Notes under the pieces: model-generated
What the model was told of the DNA's origin: nothing
Seen by the model: only the letters and a program-made list of their open reading frames with translations
Database searches by the model: none
Origin: Sedimenticola thiotaurini
Lineage (GTDB): Bacteria; Pseudomonadota; Gammaproteobacteria; Chromatiales; Chromatiaceae
Assembly (NCBI GenBank): GCA_007713595.1
Contig: VMRY01000009.1
Coordinates: 62,001-126,000 of the forward strand
Reading direction: 5' to 3'
DNA: 64,000 nt
Translations under genes and position numbers: made by a program
Part shown: positions 37,889-48,377 of the stretch, in pieces
Layout: each line of letters begins with the position of its first letter
Position numbering within the stretch: position 1 is the stretch's first letter

Positions 37889-38971
37889 TTAACGAATTTT
37901 CAAACTCGCCAATCCAACCAGTACCAGAATGACGGTAATGATCCAGAAACGGACAATCACGCGTGGCTCTGGCCACCCCTTCAATTCAAAATGGTGGTGC
38001 AGTGGTGCCATCCGGAAGATGCGCCGTCCTGTCAGTTTGAAAGAGGCGACCTGCAACATCACAGAGACCGTTTCCATCACAAACACGCCACCCATAATCA
38101 GCAGGACCAGCTCCTGACGGACAATTACTGCCACCACACCCAGTGCCGCACCCAATGCCAAGGCACCTACATCCCCCATAAAAACCTGGGCGGGGTAGGC
38201 GTTGAACCAGAGAAAACCAAGCCCGGCACCTACCAGGGCGCCACAGAAAATAACCATTTCACCAACACCCGGGAGATGCGGTATCAGCAGGTAACTGGCT
38301 ATCTGTGCATGGCCTGATGCATAGGCAAAAATACCCAGCGCACCGGCCACCAGCACCGTCGGCATGATAGCTAGCCCATCAAGACCATCTGTCAGATTGA
38401 CGGCATTACTGGTACCCACGATTACAAAGTAACCGAGCACTACAAACCATGGCCCCATATCAATGACAATCTGCTTGAAAAACGGAATGATCAACTGCGT
38501 CTCGGCAGGTGTCGTAGAGGTCGCAAACAGGATATAGGCAGCGCCCGCACCGACCAGCGATTGCCAGAGATATTTGTAGCGAGCCGACAGACCCCGTGAG
38601 TCATTCAGCACCAGTTTTTTATAATCGTCGTAAAATCCAATCACACCAAACAGCAGTGTGACCAGAACAACGACCCATACATAGCGGTTATTCAGATTGG
38701 CCCACAACAATGTACTGACCGAAACGGCCACCAGTAGCAGTGTGCCGCCCATCGTAGGTGTACCGGCTTTAGAGAGGTGACTCTGCGGTCCGTCACTGCG
38801 CACTGTCTGACCAATCTGATGATGCGTTAATCGGCGAATCATCACCGGCCCAACAACAAATGAAATCATCAGCGCAGTCAGAATGCCCAGGATGGCTCGT
38901 AGCGTCAGGTATTGAAAAACACTGAAGCCACTGCTGTACTGGGTCAGGTATTCGGCAAGATAAACGAGCAT
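37889..38971 (-). CDS. mraY: Phospho-N-acetylmuramoyl-pentapeptide transferase MraY
   Basis: MraY makes lipid I on undecaprenyl phosphate. From the ATG at 38971 ([19 protein letters not shown]) it has 360 residues, exactly the E. coli length; the 12-codon extension lies inside murF. Ten hydrophobic segments are seen, with the conserved TPTMGG, the Asp pair region [31 protein letters not shown] and [12 protein letters not shown]. Confidence 0.97.
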   Translation of the reverse strand: MLVYLAEYLTQYSSGFSVFQYLTLRAILGILTALMISFVVGPVMIRRLTHHQIGQTVRSDGPQSHLSKAGTPTMGGTLLLVAVSVSTLLWANLNNRYVWVVVLVTLLFGVIGFYDDYKKLVLNDSRGLSARYKYLWQSLVGAGAAYILFATSTTPAETQLIIPFFKQIVIDMGPWFVVLGYFVIVGTSNAVNLTDGLDGLAIMPTVLVAGALGIFAYASGHAQIASYLLIPHLPGVGEMVIFCGALVGAGLGFLWFNAYPAQVFMGDVGALALGAALGVVAVIVRQELVLLIMGGVFVMETVSVMLQVASFKLTGRRIFRMAPLHHHFELKGWPEPRVIVRFWIITVILVLVGLASLKIR

Positions 38972-38972
38972 C

Positions 38973-40334
38973 TCAGTCTGTCTCCGGAACGACGAGTGCG
39001 TTGACAATCAATTCCATACCTGCGCGTCGGGAACCTTTCACCAACACCCGATCGCCTGCCTGCAACTCCTGTTGCAGTGCCTCTATCAATAATTCGCGTG
39101 TGTCACAGGCAACACCGCCCGGACCAAACGCGTGTGCTGCGACTGCCGCCTCACCGACGCTATAAAGGTGATCAATACCTGATCTTTGTGCATACTCACC
39201 AAGCTCTTTATAAAATCCGAGCGTTCCCTCACCCAACTCACCCAACTCACCCAGCAGCAGAAAGCGACGACCCGGCGCAGTAGCCAGCACATCAATTGCG
39301 GCCGTAACTGAATCTGGATTGGCGTTATAGCTATCATCAATCAACATCACGCCATTGCTACTCATCCAGGGTTGCAGTCTTCCTTTAACTGGTTTGACCG
39401 ATGCCAATCCCGCAACCATATCTTCCGTTGTAGCACCCAACTGCAATGAAGCCGCAATGGCAGCCAGTGCATTGAGTCGATTATGTTCACCTGCCAGGGG
39501 GAGTGAAACCTTCAGTTCACCAATGGGTGTGTCAACATTAAACTGCTGGTTGAATCCTTTCTCATTCCATTGGATAACCGAATCCCCCGTACTGCTGATG
39601 TCGGCTACCTGCTTCACACCAAAGGTGCAGATTTGACGTCCGGCAGCAACACCTTCCCAATACGGTGCAAAATTATCGTCCGCATTAAATACGAAACACC
39701 CGGTTTCCGAGAGACCCGATACAATCTCACTCTTTGCCTTGGCCACTCCCTCTATCGAACCAAAGCCCTCCAAGTGAGACCGGCAGGCATTGTTTAACAG
39801 GGCCACATCGGGTTTTGCTATTTTGCTCAGGTAGTCAATCTCACCCGGATGATTGGCGCCCATTTCAATCACCGCGAATTGCTGATCCTGCAACCTCAGC
39901 AAAGTAAGAGGCATACCAATGTCGTTATTCAGATTACCCTGCGTCGCCAACACGCTGCCTCTGTAACCAAGAATGGCAGCTATCATCTCCTTCACCGTGG
40001 TCTTTCCATTACTACCGGTTATAGCTACCACGGCGGCCGTGCTCTGCTGGCGCCAAAACGCAGCCATCTGACCTATTGCCAGCCGGGTATCAGCAACTAT
40101 CAGTTGCGCTGAACTGACGGCCACCTCGTGATCTACAACGACAGCTACAGCACCTGAATCGACCGCGACTTCCAGGTAATCATGCCCATCAAATCGCGGA
40201 CCTTTCAGCGCAACAAACAGCGCGCCTTTTTGCAGGGTACGTGTATCTGTGCTGACAGAAGAGAAACTGGCATCTGCCCCCAGCAAGCGGGCGTTCATTG
40301 CTGATGCCAATTCGGAGAGCCTTAGTTCAATCAC
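38973..40334 (-). CDS. murF: UDP-MurNAc-tripeptide--D-Ala-D-Ala ligase MurF
   Basis: MurF completes the UDP-MurNAc-pentapeptide. The 453-residue protein has [19 protein letters not shown]-loop [33 protein letters not shown], and the C-terminal [14 protein letters not shown]. The segment [12 protein letters not shown] is written with three copies of a 9-base unit (39228-39253), but the residue count matches the family. The start overlaps the murE stop; the stop is 1 base before mraY. Confidence 0.97.
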   Translation of the reverse strand: MIELRLSELASAMNARLLGADASFSSVSTDTRTLQKGALFVALKGPRFDGHDYLEVAVDSGAVAVVVDHEVAVSSAQLIVADTRLAIGQMAAFWRQQSTAAVVAITGSNGKTTVKEMIAAILGYRGSVLATQGNLNNDIGMPLTLLRLQDQQFAVIEMGANHPGEIDYLSKIAKPDVALLNNACRSHLEGFGSIEGVAKAKSEIVSGLSETGCFVFNADDNFAPYWEGVAAGRQICTFGVKQVADISSTGDSVIQWNEKGFNQQFNVDTPIGELKVSLPLAGEHNRLNALAAIAASLQLGATTEDMVAGLASVKPVKGRLQPWMSSNGVMLIDDSYNANPDSVTAAIDVLATAPGRRFLLLGELGELGEGTLGFYKELGEYAQRSGIDHLYSVGEAAVAAHAFGPGGVACDTRELLIEALQQELQAGDRVLVKGSRRAGMELIVNALVVPETD

Positions 40335-41857
40335 GACCCCTCCCCGGTAAGTGCATATTCCACTTGTTCTCGATCACTGAAATGGAGTACCTGATCGCCG
40401 ACTAACTGGTAGGACTCATGCCCCTTACCCGCAACCAGTATCAGGTCACCAGGCATGGCCTCTGTAATACTGTCGATAATTGCATCGGCCCGGCTTCTGA
40501 CTACCCGCGCCTGATCTGCATGACGCATACCGGCCAGGATATCCTCAACAATCAATTCACCGGATTCGCTGCGCGGATTGTCGTCGGTAACAATGACCTG
40601 ATCTGCCAGGCGTTCCGCAATCGCACCCATGATTGGGCGTTTGCCGCGATCACGATCGCCGCCACAGCCAAACACACAAACCAAACGTCCACCTACATGT
40701 TCACGCAGCGCATTCAATGCCTGCTCAAGGGCATCTGGTGTATGGGCATAATCGACTACAACAAGGGGCTTCTCTCCACCCCCGAAACGCTCCATTCGCC
40801 CGGCAACAGTTTTCACTAGCGCCAGCTTTTCCAGTGCCATTTCAAAAGGCATACCCCGGTAGAGCATGACGGCCAACACCGCCAACAAGTTGCTTACATT
40901 AAAGCGTCCCAACAGCTGACTGTTGATGTGACCCGAACCCCAGCTGCTCTCAATACCCACCGACATGCCTTCACAGTCCGGGACAATCGATTGCGCCTTG
41001 ATCCATCCATCCAGCTGATCGGTCTGGGATGCATTAATGGTGTAGCCAATTTTTCGTACACCGCGGGGTAAGCTGTCGAGAATTTCTGAACTGAATTGAT
41101 CATCCAGATTCAACACAGCGCAGTTAAGATCCGGCACACAAAACAGCCGCTTTTTAGCATCTGCATAGGCTTGCATACTCTGGTGATAATCCAGATGATC
41201 CTGGGTCAGATTGGTCAGTAGCGCGACATCAAAGCGAACAGCCGCAGCACGCCCTTGATCAAGAGCATGCGAGGAAACTTCCATGGCAACCATGTCGGCA
41301 CTACGCATCTTCAGATCATGCAGCTGAGCCTGCAACTTCACTGCATCCGGCGTGGTATGGGTTGAATCTTCCAGTGAACCCAGCAATCCATTCCCAACAG
41401 TACCGATCACACCACAAATATGCTCAGGACTGAAAACCTGTGCCAGATAGTGACTGCAACTTGTTTTACCATTCGTCCCTGTGACGCCGATAACCGACAT
41501 TGACCGGCTAGGATCACCATAGAAACGTCCGGCAATAGCACTCAGCTTCTCTGACAGGAAAGGGAGAGGATAGAGAGGAATTTGGGCTGTCTCTGATAAT
41601 GCATTAACATCCTCAACCGACCAGTTTTCATCAGGCTCACACAATACCGCCAATGCACCGCGATCAATCGCCTGCGGCAAGAACTCAAGGCCATGATGAC
41701 TAATACCAGAGCAGGCAATAAATAGCGTGCCCTCCATAACCTGTCGACTGTCCAGCGTCAGGTGCAGAACCACCTGATCACCCACGTCCTGAGTAATCCA
41801 CCCGGCTAGCAGATCTGACAGAGTGATCCCTATCTGTTGAGCGTGAGCCGCGATCAT
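40331..41857 (-). CDS. murE: UDP-MurNAc-L-Ala-D-Glu--meso-diaminopimelate ligase MurE
   Basis: MurE adds the third stem residue. The 508-residue protein has DSRQVMEGTLFIAC, P-loop GVTGTNGKTSCSHYLAQ, HTTPD, MEVSSHALDQGR, NLTQDHLDYH and the C-terminal specificity motif DDNPRSE. The DNPR form indicates meso-diaminopimelate rather than lysine, as expected for a Gram-negative. The ATG overlaps the ftsI stop. Confidence 0.97.
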   Translation of the reverse strand: MIAAHAQQIGITLSDLLAGWITQDVGDQVVLHLTLDSRQVMEGTLFIACSGISHHGLEFLPQAIDRGALAVLCEPDENWSVEDVNALSETAQIPLYPLPFLSEKLSAIAGRFYGDPSRSMSVIGVTGTNGKTSCSHYLAQVFSPEHICGVIGTVGNGLLGSLEDSTHTTPDAVKLQAQLHDLKMRSADMVAMEVSSHALDQGRAAAVRFDVALLTNLTQDHLDYHQSMQAYADAKKRLFCVPDLNCAVLNLDDQFSSEILDSLPRGVRKIGYTINASQTDQLDGWIKAQSIVPDCEGMSVGIESSWGSGHINSQLLGRFNVSNLLAVLAVMLYRGMPFEMALEKLALVKTVAGRMERFGGGEKPLVVVDYAHTPDALEQALNALREHVGGRLVCVFGCGGDRDRGKRPIMGAIAERLADQVIVTDDNPRSESGELIVEDILAGMRHADQARVVRSRADAIIDSITEAMPGDLILVAGKGHESYQLVGDQVLHFSDREQVEYALTGEGS

Positions 41858-43617
41858 TTGACAACCCCACTACCCGCCAGCTTGACCATGGAGTCATCAA
41901 TCGCATCTGGCGGAATATTCAGCAATCTGAGTGCACCGGCCATCACCCGGGAGAACACGGGAGCAGCAACCGAGCCACCGTAATACTTACCCGCGGTAGG
42001 CTCATCAATCATGATAACCATAACCAGACGCGGATCACTGGCTGGTGCTATACCGGCAAATACCGAAATATATCGATCATCAGCATAACCACCCGAGATA
42101 CTTTTCTTTGCCGTTCCGGTCTTGCCCGCCACGCGATAGCCCGGCACAGCCGCCGCCGGCGCAGTACCCTCTTTGGAGACAACGGCCTCCATCATTTTGC
42201 GTACCTGCCTGGCTGTTTTTGCCTTCATGACACGCTCGCCCTTTACCGGCTCATCCTGACGAATAAGTGAAGTGGGGTAACGCACACCATCACTGGCAAG
42301 TACAACATAGGCCCGCGCCAACTGCAGCGGTGTCACAGAAAGTCCATACCCAAAGGCTAGGGTCGCCTGATCAATCTCCGCCCAACGACGGTAAGGCGCT
42401 AATTGACCAGTCACCTCACCGGGGAAGCCGGTGCTGGTCGGTTCACCAAAACCCATTTTGGAGAAGAATCCCCAAAAATCCTCTTTGGGCAGATCAAGTG
42501 CAATCTTGCTCACGCCGACATTACTGGATTTCAGAATCACCCGACTGAGATCAATCGGCCCATAATTGCGATGATCCTTCACTTGATGACGTCCCACCCG
42601 GAACGTCCCGGGTGTTGTGTCGATAATTGATTCTGGTTTATAACGCCCAGTCTCTAATGCAGCCGCAATTGTAAATGGCTTGACTGTCGAACCCGGTTCA
42701 AATACATCAGTCACGGCGCGGTTGCGAAAACGCCCGACCTTGCCCCGTTTACTTCCATTCGGGTTATAGGCAGGCTGATTGACCATGGCGAGGATTTCAC
42801 CGTTACGCGCATCCAGAATCACGGCCGATCCAGACTTGGCTTTATTATGCTGTACAGCACCCTTCAGCTCCCGGTAGGCGAGAAACTGCAAGCGACGATC
42901 AATTGAGGTAACCAGGTCCTTACCTGCTTCCGGAACAAGGATATTCTCGACATCCTTTACTGCACGAGCGCGGCCATCCTGTATTACCCGCTTTTTACCC
43001 GACGTGCCCTGTAGCCATTCATCGTAGGCCAACTCCAAACCTTCCTGTCCCTCATCATCGACGTTAGTAAAGCCGACGACGTGCGCAAACACCTCACCAT
43101 CAGGATAGTAACGACGATACTCACGTTGCAGGCCAACTCCTGATATATCGTTATCTGAGACATAATTGAGTAGATGCGCTGCCTGATCCGGGTTGATACG
43201 CCGCTTCAGATAAACAAAGGAACGGTCACTTCTCCGAGCCAACAGTTGGCGTAGCCCATCAAGATCCATCTCCAGCGTTTTGGCAATGGGTGCCAGAACC
43301 CTATTGTCGGGTGAAAGTGTACGCGGGTTCGCCCACACCGAATCAACCGGCGTACTGATCGCCACCGGCTCGCCCTGCCGATCTTTAATCATGCCCCGGT
43401 GGGCAGACATTTCGACAACACGCAAATGGCGACGCTGCCCTTCATTTTGTAAAAAATCTGTTTCAAATATCTGTTGATCAACAGCACGCCAGATAAGCAG
43501 CGATGCAGCGGCCATGAGCAAACCGAGCAAAGTCCACCGCCGAGCCTGATAGCTCGGTAGTGCCTGCTCAAGCCGGCGGGCCTGCTTCTGACGCTTATTT
43601 CGTGTCTTGCCACTCAT
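41854..43617 (-). CDS. ftsI: Septal peptidoglycan transpeptidase FtsI (PBP3)
   Basis: FtsI is the divisome transpeptidase that works with FtsW. The 587-residue class B PBP has a basic N-terminus, one membrane anchor (WTLLGLLMAAASLLIWRAV, about 28-46), a pedestal domain with RGMIKDRQGEPVA (74-86), and a penicillin-binding domain with Ser310-x-x-Lys313 (GSTVKPFT), Ser364-x-Asn366 (SSN) and Lys499-Thr-Gly (KTGTAKK). It lies 1 base after ftsL and overlaps murE. Confidence 0.97.
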   Translation of the reverse strand: MSGKTRNKRQKQARRLEQALPSYQARRWTLLGLLMAAASLLIWRAVDQQIFETDFLQNEGQRRHLRVVEMSAHRGMIKDRQGEPVAISTPVDSVWANPRTLSPDNRVLAPIAKTLEMDLDGLRQLLARRSDRSFVYLKRRINPDQAAHLLNYVSDNDISGVGLQREYRRYYPDGEVFAHVVGFTNVDDEGQEGLELAYDEWLQGTSGKKRVIQDGRARAVKDVENILVPEAGKDLVTSIDRRLQFLAYRELKGAVQHNKAKSGSAVILDARNGEILAMVNQPAYNPNGSKRGKVGRFRNRAVTDVFEPGSTVKPFTIAAALETGRYKPESIIDTTPGTFRVGRHQVKDHRNYGPIDLSRVILKSSNVGVSKIALDLPKEDFWGFFSKMGFGEPTSTGFPGEVTGQLAPYRRWAEIDQATLAFGYGLSVTPLQLARAYVVLASDGVRYPTSLIRQDEPVKGERVMKAKTARQVRKMMEAVVSKEGTAPAAAVPGYRVAGKTGTAKKSISGGYADDRYISVFAGIAPASDPRLVMVIMIDEPTAGKYYGGSVAAPVFSRVMAGALRLLNIPPDAIDDSMVKLAGSGVVK

Positions 43618-43618
43618 C

Positions 43619-43891
43619 TTAGGGTTTAACTACCACGACCTCTTCAGCTGTAGGTATGTGCATCTTTAACCGCTTGCGAGCAATCTTCTCCACCCGGGCA
43701 TGGGTCGCCCAGGTACTCTGCTCCAACTGCAAACGCCCCCACTCCACCTCGAGTGAATCCCGCTCTGCATGCAACAGCTGCAGTGCCACAAAGTTTTTTC
43801 GCGAGGCGTACTTTGAATAAACCACCCCAGTTGCCGTAACCAGCAAACCAAATGTCAGTATCAACAACACCATTAACTGGCCACGCGTCAC
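43619..43891 (-). CDS. ftsL: Cell division protein FtsL
   Basis: FtsL is a small bitopic divisome protein that partners FtsB and FtsQ. It has 90 residues, with one membrane segment ([21 protein letters not shown], about 6-26) followed by a coiled coil ([20 protein letters not shown], about 31-50) and the conserved [14 protein letters not shown]. The GTG start overlaps the rsmH stop (GTGA), and position between rsmH and ftsI identifies it. Confidence 0.95.
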   Translation of the reverse strand: MTRGQLMVLLILTFGLLVTATGVVYSKYASRKNFVALQLLHAERDSLEVEWGRLQLEQSTWATHARVEKIARKRLKMHIPTAEEVVVVKP

Positions 43892-44823
43892 TGTTTCCGC
43901 TCCGCCACCCGCAATACAGCACTGCGCGCGCGCGGATTCTGATCAATCTCCTGCTTGGAAGGTTTGGTCGCCTTACCAACCAGATTAAGCGAAGCATTTC
44001 TTTGCAATTCGGTAACAGGAATACCCGCCGGATACTGTTCACCCCGTGCGGCATCACGCATAAAGCGCTTGACGATACGATCTTCCAGAGAGTGAAAACT
44101 GATCACCACAAGACGCCCACCTGGCGCCAGTACCCGCAACGACTGCTCCAGGCAGGCCATCAGGTCATCAAGCTCCCTATTTATATAGATACGAATAGCC
44201 TGAAAGCAGCGGGTTGCAGGGTGTTTGCCCTTCTCCCAGGAGGGATTGGCTGCAGAGACTATTTCTGATAACTGGCGTGTCGTCTCAATCTGACGCTCTA
44301 ACCTTGCCTCAGCGATGGCCCGGGCAATTCGCTTGGCATAACGCTCTTCACCAAATGTTTTGAAGACTTGCGCCATCTCATCGACCTCAGCAACCTTCAG
44401 CCAATCAGCCGCACTGACACCTGCCGTATTGTCCATGCGCATATCCAATGGACCATCATTTAGAAAACTGAAACCCCGCTCCGCCTTGTCAAGCTGTGGC
44501 GAAGAGACTCCCAGATCAAGTAGCAGACCATTCACCTGACCGGCGAAACCCCCCTCTTCAGCAAACTGCTCCAGCATGGCAAAGGAACCCTGCCTTATCG
44601 CAAACCGCTCATCACCCGAGAAACGCTCCCCGGCGCATGCAATAGCATCCGGGTCCTTATCTATCGCCAATAGACGGCCGCTTTCTTTCAGGTTCTGCAA
44701 TATTGCGGCACTGTGGCCCCCTCGCCCAAACGTACCGTCGATATAATTGCCGCCAGGAGTAATATTCAGGGCCTCCAGCGCTTCCCTAAAGAGCACTGGA
44801 TGATGTATATCCTTGTTATCCAT
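43888..44823 (-). CDS. rsmH: 16S rRNA (cytosine1402-N4)-methyltransferase RsmH (MraW)
   Basis: RsmH methylates C1402 in the ribosomal P site. The 311-residue protein begins [14 protein letters not shown], has the SAM-binding [36 protein letters not shown], and ends with [17 protein letters not shown] and [14 protein letters not shown]. It starts 2 bases after mraZ. Confidence 0.97.
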   Translation of the reverse strand: MDNKDIHHPVLFREALEALNITPGGNYIDGTFGRGGHSAAILQNLKESGRLLAIDKDPDAIACAGERFSGDERFAIRQGSFAMLEQFAEEGGFAGQVNGLLLDLGVSSPQLDKAERGFSFLNDGPLDMRMDNTAGVSAADWLKVAEVDEMAQVFKTFGEERYAKRIARAIAEARLERQIETTRQLSEIVSAANPSWEKGKHPATRCFQAIRIYINRELDDLMACLEQSLRVLAPGGRLVVISFHSLEDRIVKRFMRDAARGEQYPAGIPVTELQRNASLNLVGKATKPSKQEIDQNPRARSAVLRVAERKQ

Positions 44824-44825
44824 AA

Positions 44826-45284
44826 CTATATTGAGAGCGTTTCTAGGTCAGCAGGCAGATCGAGGTTATCCAGATTCACCTCATCCAACCAACCTTCACG
44901 CTGACTATTCCAACGCTCTTCATCCCAAAGCTCGAACTTATTCCCCTGACCAATCAGTACTGTGTGTTTTTTTAGATTGGCGAAATCACGCAATGCTGGC
45001 GGCAGTAATACGCGCCCCTGTGCATCCATCTCAACCTCTGTAGCATGGCCGACCAGCAGACGCTGTAGATTTCGAGCAGCCTTATTAAAGGATGGGAGCT
45101 TCATCAGCTTACGCTCTATCTCCTGCCATTCCGGCAGTGGATAGATCAATAGACAGTGATCACGATCAATCGTCACCACCAATTCCGAGGCACAACTCTC
45201 CTGCAACCGCTCGCGATAACGAGTCGGCACAGCCAAGCGACCCTTGGCATCCAGGTTGAGCTTATTGACACCCCGAAATAGCAA
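44826..45284 (-). CDS. mraZ: Transcriptional regulator MraZ
   Basis: MraZ is a ring-shaped DNA-binding repressor of the dcw promoter. I place the start at TTG (45284), giving (M)[16 protein letters not shown] and 152 residues, the same as E. coli. GGGGGA lies just upstream. The longer reading to 45338 adds 18 residues without family support and would run over the promoter boxes. Two AbrB-like half-domains carry the DxxxR motifs [17 protein letters not shown] and [17 protein letters not shown]. First gene of the dcw cluster. Confidence 0.94.
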   Translation of the reverse strand: MLFRGVNKLNLDAKGRLAVPTRYRERLQESCASELVVTIDRDHCLLIYPLPEWQEIERKLMKLPSFNKAARNLQRLLVGHATEVEMDAQGRVLLPPALRDFANLKKHTVLIGQGNKFELWDEERWNSQREGWLDEVNLDNLDLPADLETLSI

Positions 45285-45322
45285 AGAAACATCCCCCTTT
45301 GGAATTCCCGTTTTCCTAAAAA

Positions 45323-45376
45323 ATCCACTTTTACCCACTTATCCCCATAATAGGTACTCGAATCAGGGGTTGTCAA
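45323..45376 (-). promoter_or_regulatory. Pmra promoter with three MraZ boxes
   Basis: On the minus strand a perfect TTGACA (45376-45371), 18 bases, then TATTAT (45352-45347). Immediately after come three direct repeats at a 10-base period: TGGGG (45347-45343), TGGGT (45337-45333) and TGGAT (45327-45323). This is the TGGGN-N5 arrangement bound by MraZ; the boxes overlie the transcription start, fitting autorepression. Confidence 0.9.
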
Positions 45377-45655
45377 GGTAATCAACCCACCAAAACAAGA
45401 GAAAGTTCCTTTAAAGACAGATAGTTAGAAGCACATCACAATGAGAAGAACACGGCACAAGGCAAGAAAAAACAGCAGGGTAAAATGCAGAGTTAAAGTA
45501 ACTTATGAAGAGAAGTGGATATTAATTACTAAGCATATCCATTCACCACTCCCAACAAGTGGACCTGGAAACGGAGTGCCAGAGTAGGTAGGTTGATGCA
45601 AATCCGCTGAATCCACAGCGAGCCTATACTGAACCTTCTATGGCAATGTGAAACA
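45377..45655. other. Intergenic stretch between Pmra and rnpB
   Basis: About 280 bases without a gene I can support. It contains the region beyond the rnpB 3' end and upstream of Pmra. No strong rho-independent hairpin was seen after rnpB. Confidence 0.6.
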
Positions 45656-46021
45656 GAGTGGGAGTCGGCCTGTAAGCCGGGTTCTGTCTTGAATGGTCAT
45701 TCATCTGGGATGCACGTCACCGTACACCTCAAGCGACCTACCCGGGGACCGTGCGGACCACACGTGGTGACCGAGATCACCTGCCCCCCTATTTGGTCTT
45801 GCTCCGGGTGGGGTTTACCCTGCCACTGCTGTTGCCAGCAGCGCGGTGCGCTCTTACCGCACCATTTCACCCTTACCACCCGATCCGAAGATCGGGGGCG
45901 GTATATTTTCTGTGGCACTTTCCGTAGGCTCGCGCCTCCCAGGCGTTACCTGGCACCCTGTCCATCGGAGCCCGGACTTTCCTCCACTTTTTGCAAAGCA
46001 GCGACCATCCGGCCGACTCCC
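45656..46021 (-). ncRNA. rnpB: RNase P RNA (bacterial type A)
   Basis: RnpB is the catalytic RNA of RNase P, which matures tRNA 5' ends. On the minus strand the sequence shows GAGGAAAGTCCGGGCTCC, AGGGTGCCAGGTAACGCC, GGTAAGGGTGAAATGGTGCG, CACCCGGAGCAAGACCAAAT and AGATGAATGACC then ACAGAACCCGGCTTA, all in E. coli order. The ends are set by a perfect 11-bp P1 helix: GGGAGTCGGCC at 46021-46011 with GGCCGACTCCC at 45670-45660. Length is about 366 bases (E. coli 377). Reading argD from its longest ORF would run 176 bases into this gene, which is an artefact. Confidence 0.96.
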
Positions 46022-46028
46022 GGCGAGG

Positions 46029-46057
46029 AGGGTAGTCCCATCCACCGTCCTTGGCAA
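46029..46057 (-). promoter_or_regulatory. rnpB promoter
   Basis: On the minus strand TTGCCA (46057-46052), 17 bases, then TACCCT (46034-46029), followed by a GC-rich discriminator. The start predicted 7 bases on coincides with the P1 5' end at 46021. GC-rich discriminators are typical of stable RNA promoters under stringent control. Confidence 0.65.
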
Positions 46058-46184
46058 GCCAAAACTACGGGTTCAGTGCTTGCCTTCCACACCCAATCCC
46101 CATAGTATTGACGGTTTTCTTGGATATTTACGCCTGCATGGCGATATATCCAGCTTCCTGGTTTGGAGACTAAGGATAACAACC

Positions 46185-47378
46185 ATGTCGAGTGCTTTGA
46201 TGGCCACATACAAAAGGCTACCCGTCAGTTTTGAACGGGGTGATGGTGTCTGGCTTTGGGATACCGAGGGCAAGCGCTACCTGGACGCCCTGTCCGGAAT
46301 TGCCGTTTGTGGACTGGGACATGCCCACCCTGCCATCCAGAAAGCAATCTGCGATCAGGCCGGCAAGTTACTGCACACCTCCAATCTTTATGAGATCCCA
46401 CTCCAGGAACAGCTGGGGGGGAAACTGATTGCCCTTTCCGGAATGCAGCGGGTGTTCTTCTCTAATTCAGGCGCAGAAGCAAACGAGGCCGCGATCAAGA
46501 TTGCCCGTATGTATGGCAACCAGAAGGGCATTCAAAACCCAGCCATTGTGGTGATGGAAAAGAGCTTTCATGGCCGTACTCTGGCCACGCTCTCTGCAAC
46601 CGGGAATCGTAAGGTTCAGGCGGGCTTTGAGCCACTGGTGCAGGGTTTCATACGCATTCCATTCGGCGATATTGACAGTCTTAAAAACGTCGCTGAAAAC
46701 AGTCCAAATGTTGTCGCTGTTCTTGTTGAACCGATTCAGGGAGAGGGTGGAATCAACATCCCCGCTGAAGATTACCTGAAACAGGTACGTAAGATTTGTG
46801 ACGACAAGCAGTGGCTGATGATGCTGGATGAAATTCAGACGGGTATCGGACGCAGCGGCAAGTTTTTTTCACATCAGCACCAGGAGATTGTGCCTGATGT
46901 TATGACCCTGGCGAAAGCACTGGGTAATGGCATGCCGATTGGCGCTTGTCTTGCTGGCAGAAAAGCAGCCGATATCTTTGGCCCCGGAAATCATGGCACC
47001 ACATTTGGCGGCAATCCTCTTGCCTGCCGGGTCGGCTTGACCGTCCTTGAGACCGTAGAAAAGCTGGATCTGGTCAACCGGGCCGAAGTGCTGGGCACAA
47101 AACTGCTGGCCGATTTTGCCGATGCGCTGACCGACGTGATCGGTGTTGAGGAGATTCGTGGTCAGGGCTTGCTGATTGGTATAGAGCTTAACCGTCCATG
47201 CGGCGAACTGGTCACTCAGGCACTGGAACAGGGCCTGTTGATCAACGTCACCGCCGATAACGTGATCAGGCTACTCCCACCGCTGGTCATGAAAGATGAA
47301 CAGGCGGAACAACTGGTATCAACGCTTTCAACTCTTATTAAAGCGTTTCTAAGCGAAGAGAGCGATCAGGGCCAATAG
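46185..47378 (+). CDS. argD: Acetylornithine aminotransferase
   Basis: ArgD is a PLP enzyme of arginine synthesis that makes N-acetylornithine. From the ATG at 46185 ([19 protein letters not shown]) it has 397 residues, the family length, with AAGGA about 9 bases upstream. The longest reading to 45846 runs into rnpB and is rejected. Motifs are [71 protein letters not shown] and the PLP-lysine Lys244 in [11 protein letters not shown]. It is followed by argF after 17 bases. Confidence 0.95.
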   Translation: MSSALMATYKRLPVSFERGDGVWLWDTEGKRYLDALSGIAVCGLGHAHPAIQKAICDQAGKLLHTSNLYEIPLQEQLGGKLIALSGMQRVFFSNSGAEANEAAIKIARMYGNQKGIQNPAIVVMEKSFHGRTLATLSATGNRKVQAGFEPLVQGFIRIPFGDIDSLKNVAENSPNVVAVLVEPIQGEGGINIPAEDYLKQVRKICDDKQWLMMLDEIQTGIGRSGKFFSHQHQEIVPDVMTLAKALGNGMPIGACLAGRKAADIFGPGNHGTTFGGNPLACRVGLTVLETVEKLDLVNRAEVLGTKLLADFADALTDVIGVEEIRGQGLLIGIELNRPCGELVTQALEQGLLINVTADNVIRLLPPLVMKDEQAEQLVSTLSTLIKAFLSEESDQGQ

Positions 47379-47395
47379 CTGCCCAGGGTACGATT

Positions 47396-48319
47396 ATGGC
47401 AACAACAGAAATCAAGCCTGTCAGGCATTTCCTTTCGCTTTTAGACCTTTCACCGGATGAGCTGCGAGGTCTGGTAAAACGGGCATCCGAACTGAAGCAG
47501 ATCCTGCGCTCGGGTGAGCTCTATGAGCCTCTTAAAAACCAAACTCTGGGGATGATATTTGAAAAATCATCTACCCGTACCCGCATCTCTTTTGAAGCTG
47601 GCATTACCCAGCTGGGTGGACACGCCCTGTTTCTCTCATCCCGCGACACACAGTTGGGCCGGGGCGAGCCGATAGAAGACAGCGCCCGGGTTATCTCACG
47701 CATGGTCGATTGCGTGATGATCCGTACCTTTGAGCATGAAAAGGTTGAGCTGTTTGCTGCACATTCGCAGGTACCGGTGATCAACGCCCTGACCGATCTA
47801 CTGCACCCCTGCCAGCTCCTGGCGGACATGCAGACCTATTTCGAACATCGCGGCGACATTGCCGGGAAGACCGTTACCTGGGTGGGCGACGGCAATAACA
47901 TGTGCCACTCCTACATCAATGCCGCCCGGCAGTTTGATTTCAAGCTGAACATTGCCTGCCCTGCAGGGCATGAACCGGACAGCGACATACTGCAAGCCGC
48001 CGGTAATCACTGTCAGATCATCCATAAACCGATCGAAGCGGCCAGTGGTGCCGACCTGGTGGTAACCGACGTCTGGGCAAGCATGGGCCAGGAGGAAGAG
48101 CAGCGGCAGCGTGAAATCACCTTTGCCGACTACCAGGTGAATGACCAGGTGATGGCAGAAGCCAAGCCCGACGCCCTGTTTATGCACTGCTTGCCCGCAC
48201 ATCGCGGCGAAGAAGTCACTGCCTCTGTAATTGATCGTCCAGACAGCGTGGTATGGGATGAGGCCGAAAACAGAATGCACGCACAGAAGGCACTGCTTGA
48301 GATGCTACTCTGTTCTTAA
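47396..48319 (+). CDS. argF: Ornithine carbamoyltransferase
   Basis: ArgF makes citrulline from ornithine and carbamoyl phosphate. The 307-residue protein has the carbamoyl-phosphate loop [12 protein letters not shown] (58-69), [41 protein letters not shown], and the ornithine-side [13 protein letters not shown]. It lies 17 bases after argD, so the two are an operon. With argJ, the window holds three arginine genes in two places. No ARG box was recognised upstream of argD. Confidence 0.96.
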   Translation: MATTEIKPVRHFLSLLDLSPDELRGLVKRASELKQILRSGELYEPLKNQTLGMIFEKSSTRTRISFEAGITQLGGHALFLSSRDTQLGRGEPIEDSARVISRMVDCVMIRTFEHEKVELFAAHSQVPVINALTDLLHPCQLLADMQTYFEHRGDIAGKTVTWVGDGNNMCHSYINAARQFDFKLNIACPAGHEPDSDILQAAGNHCQIIHKPIEAASGADLVVTDVWASMGQEEEQRQREITFADYQVNDQVMAEAKPDALFMHCLPAHRGEEVTASVIDRPDSVVWDEAENRMHAQKALLEMLLCS

Positions 48320-48332
48320 TCAGTCTCGATAA

Positions 48333-48368
48333 TCCGCCAGCGCATTGAATAATCGATGTACTGGCGGA
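48333..48368. terminator. Inverted repeat between argF and dodecin, possible terminator
   Basis: TCCGCCAG and CTGGCGGA form 8-bp arms with a 20-base loop between the converging argF and dodecin genes. There is no good T tract on either side, so termination is uncertain. Confidence 0.4.
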
Positions 48369-48377
48369 ATACCCTGG

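Noticed and set aside
27541..45376. The dcw cluster as a novel arrangement
   Set aside because: Gene content and order match the standard gammaproteobacterial cluster; only the murC-murB gap stands out.
45846..46184. N-terminal extension of argD
   Set aside because: It translates part of the rnpB gene and its promoter; the family start is at 46185.
46081..46184. TTGACG at 46108-46113 as a -35 for argD
   Set aside because: No acceptable -10 at 16-18 bases; promoter of argD left unassigned.
47798..48280. 160-codon open frame antisense to argF
   Set aside because: argF is certain on the other strand; no ribosome site or known domain for the antisense frame.
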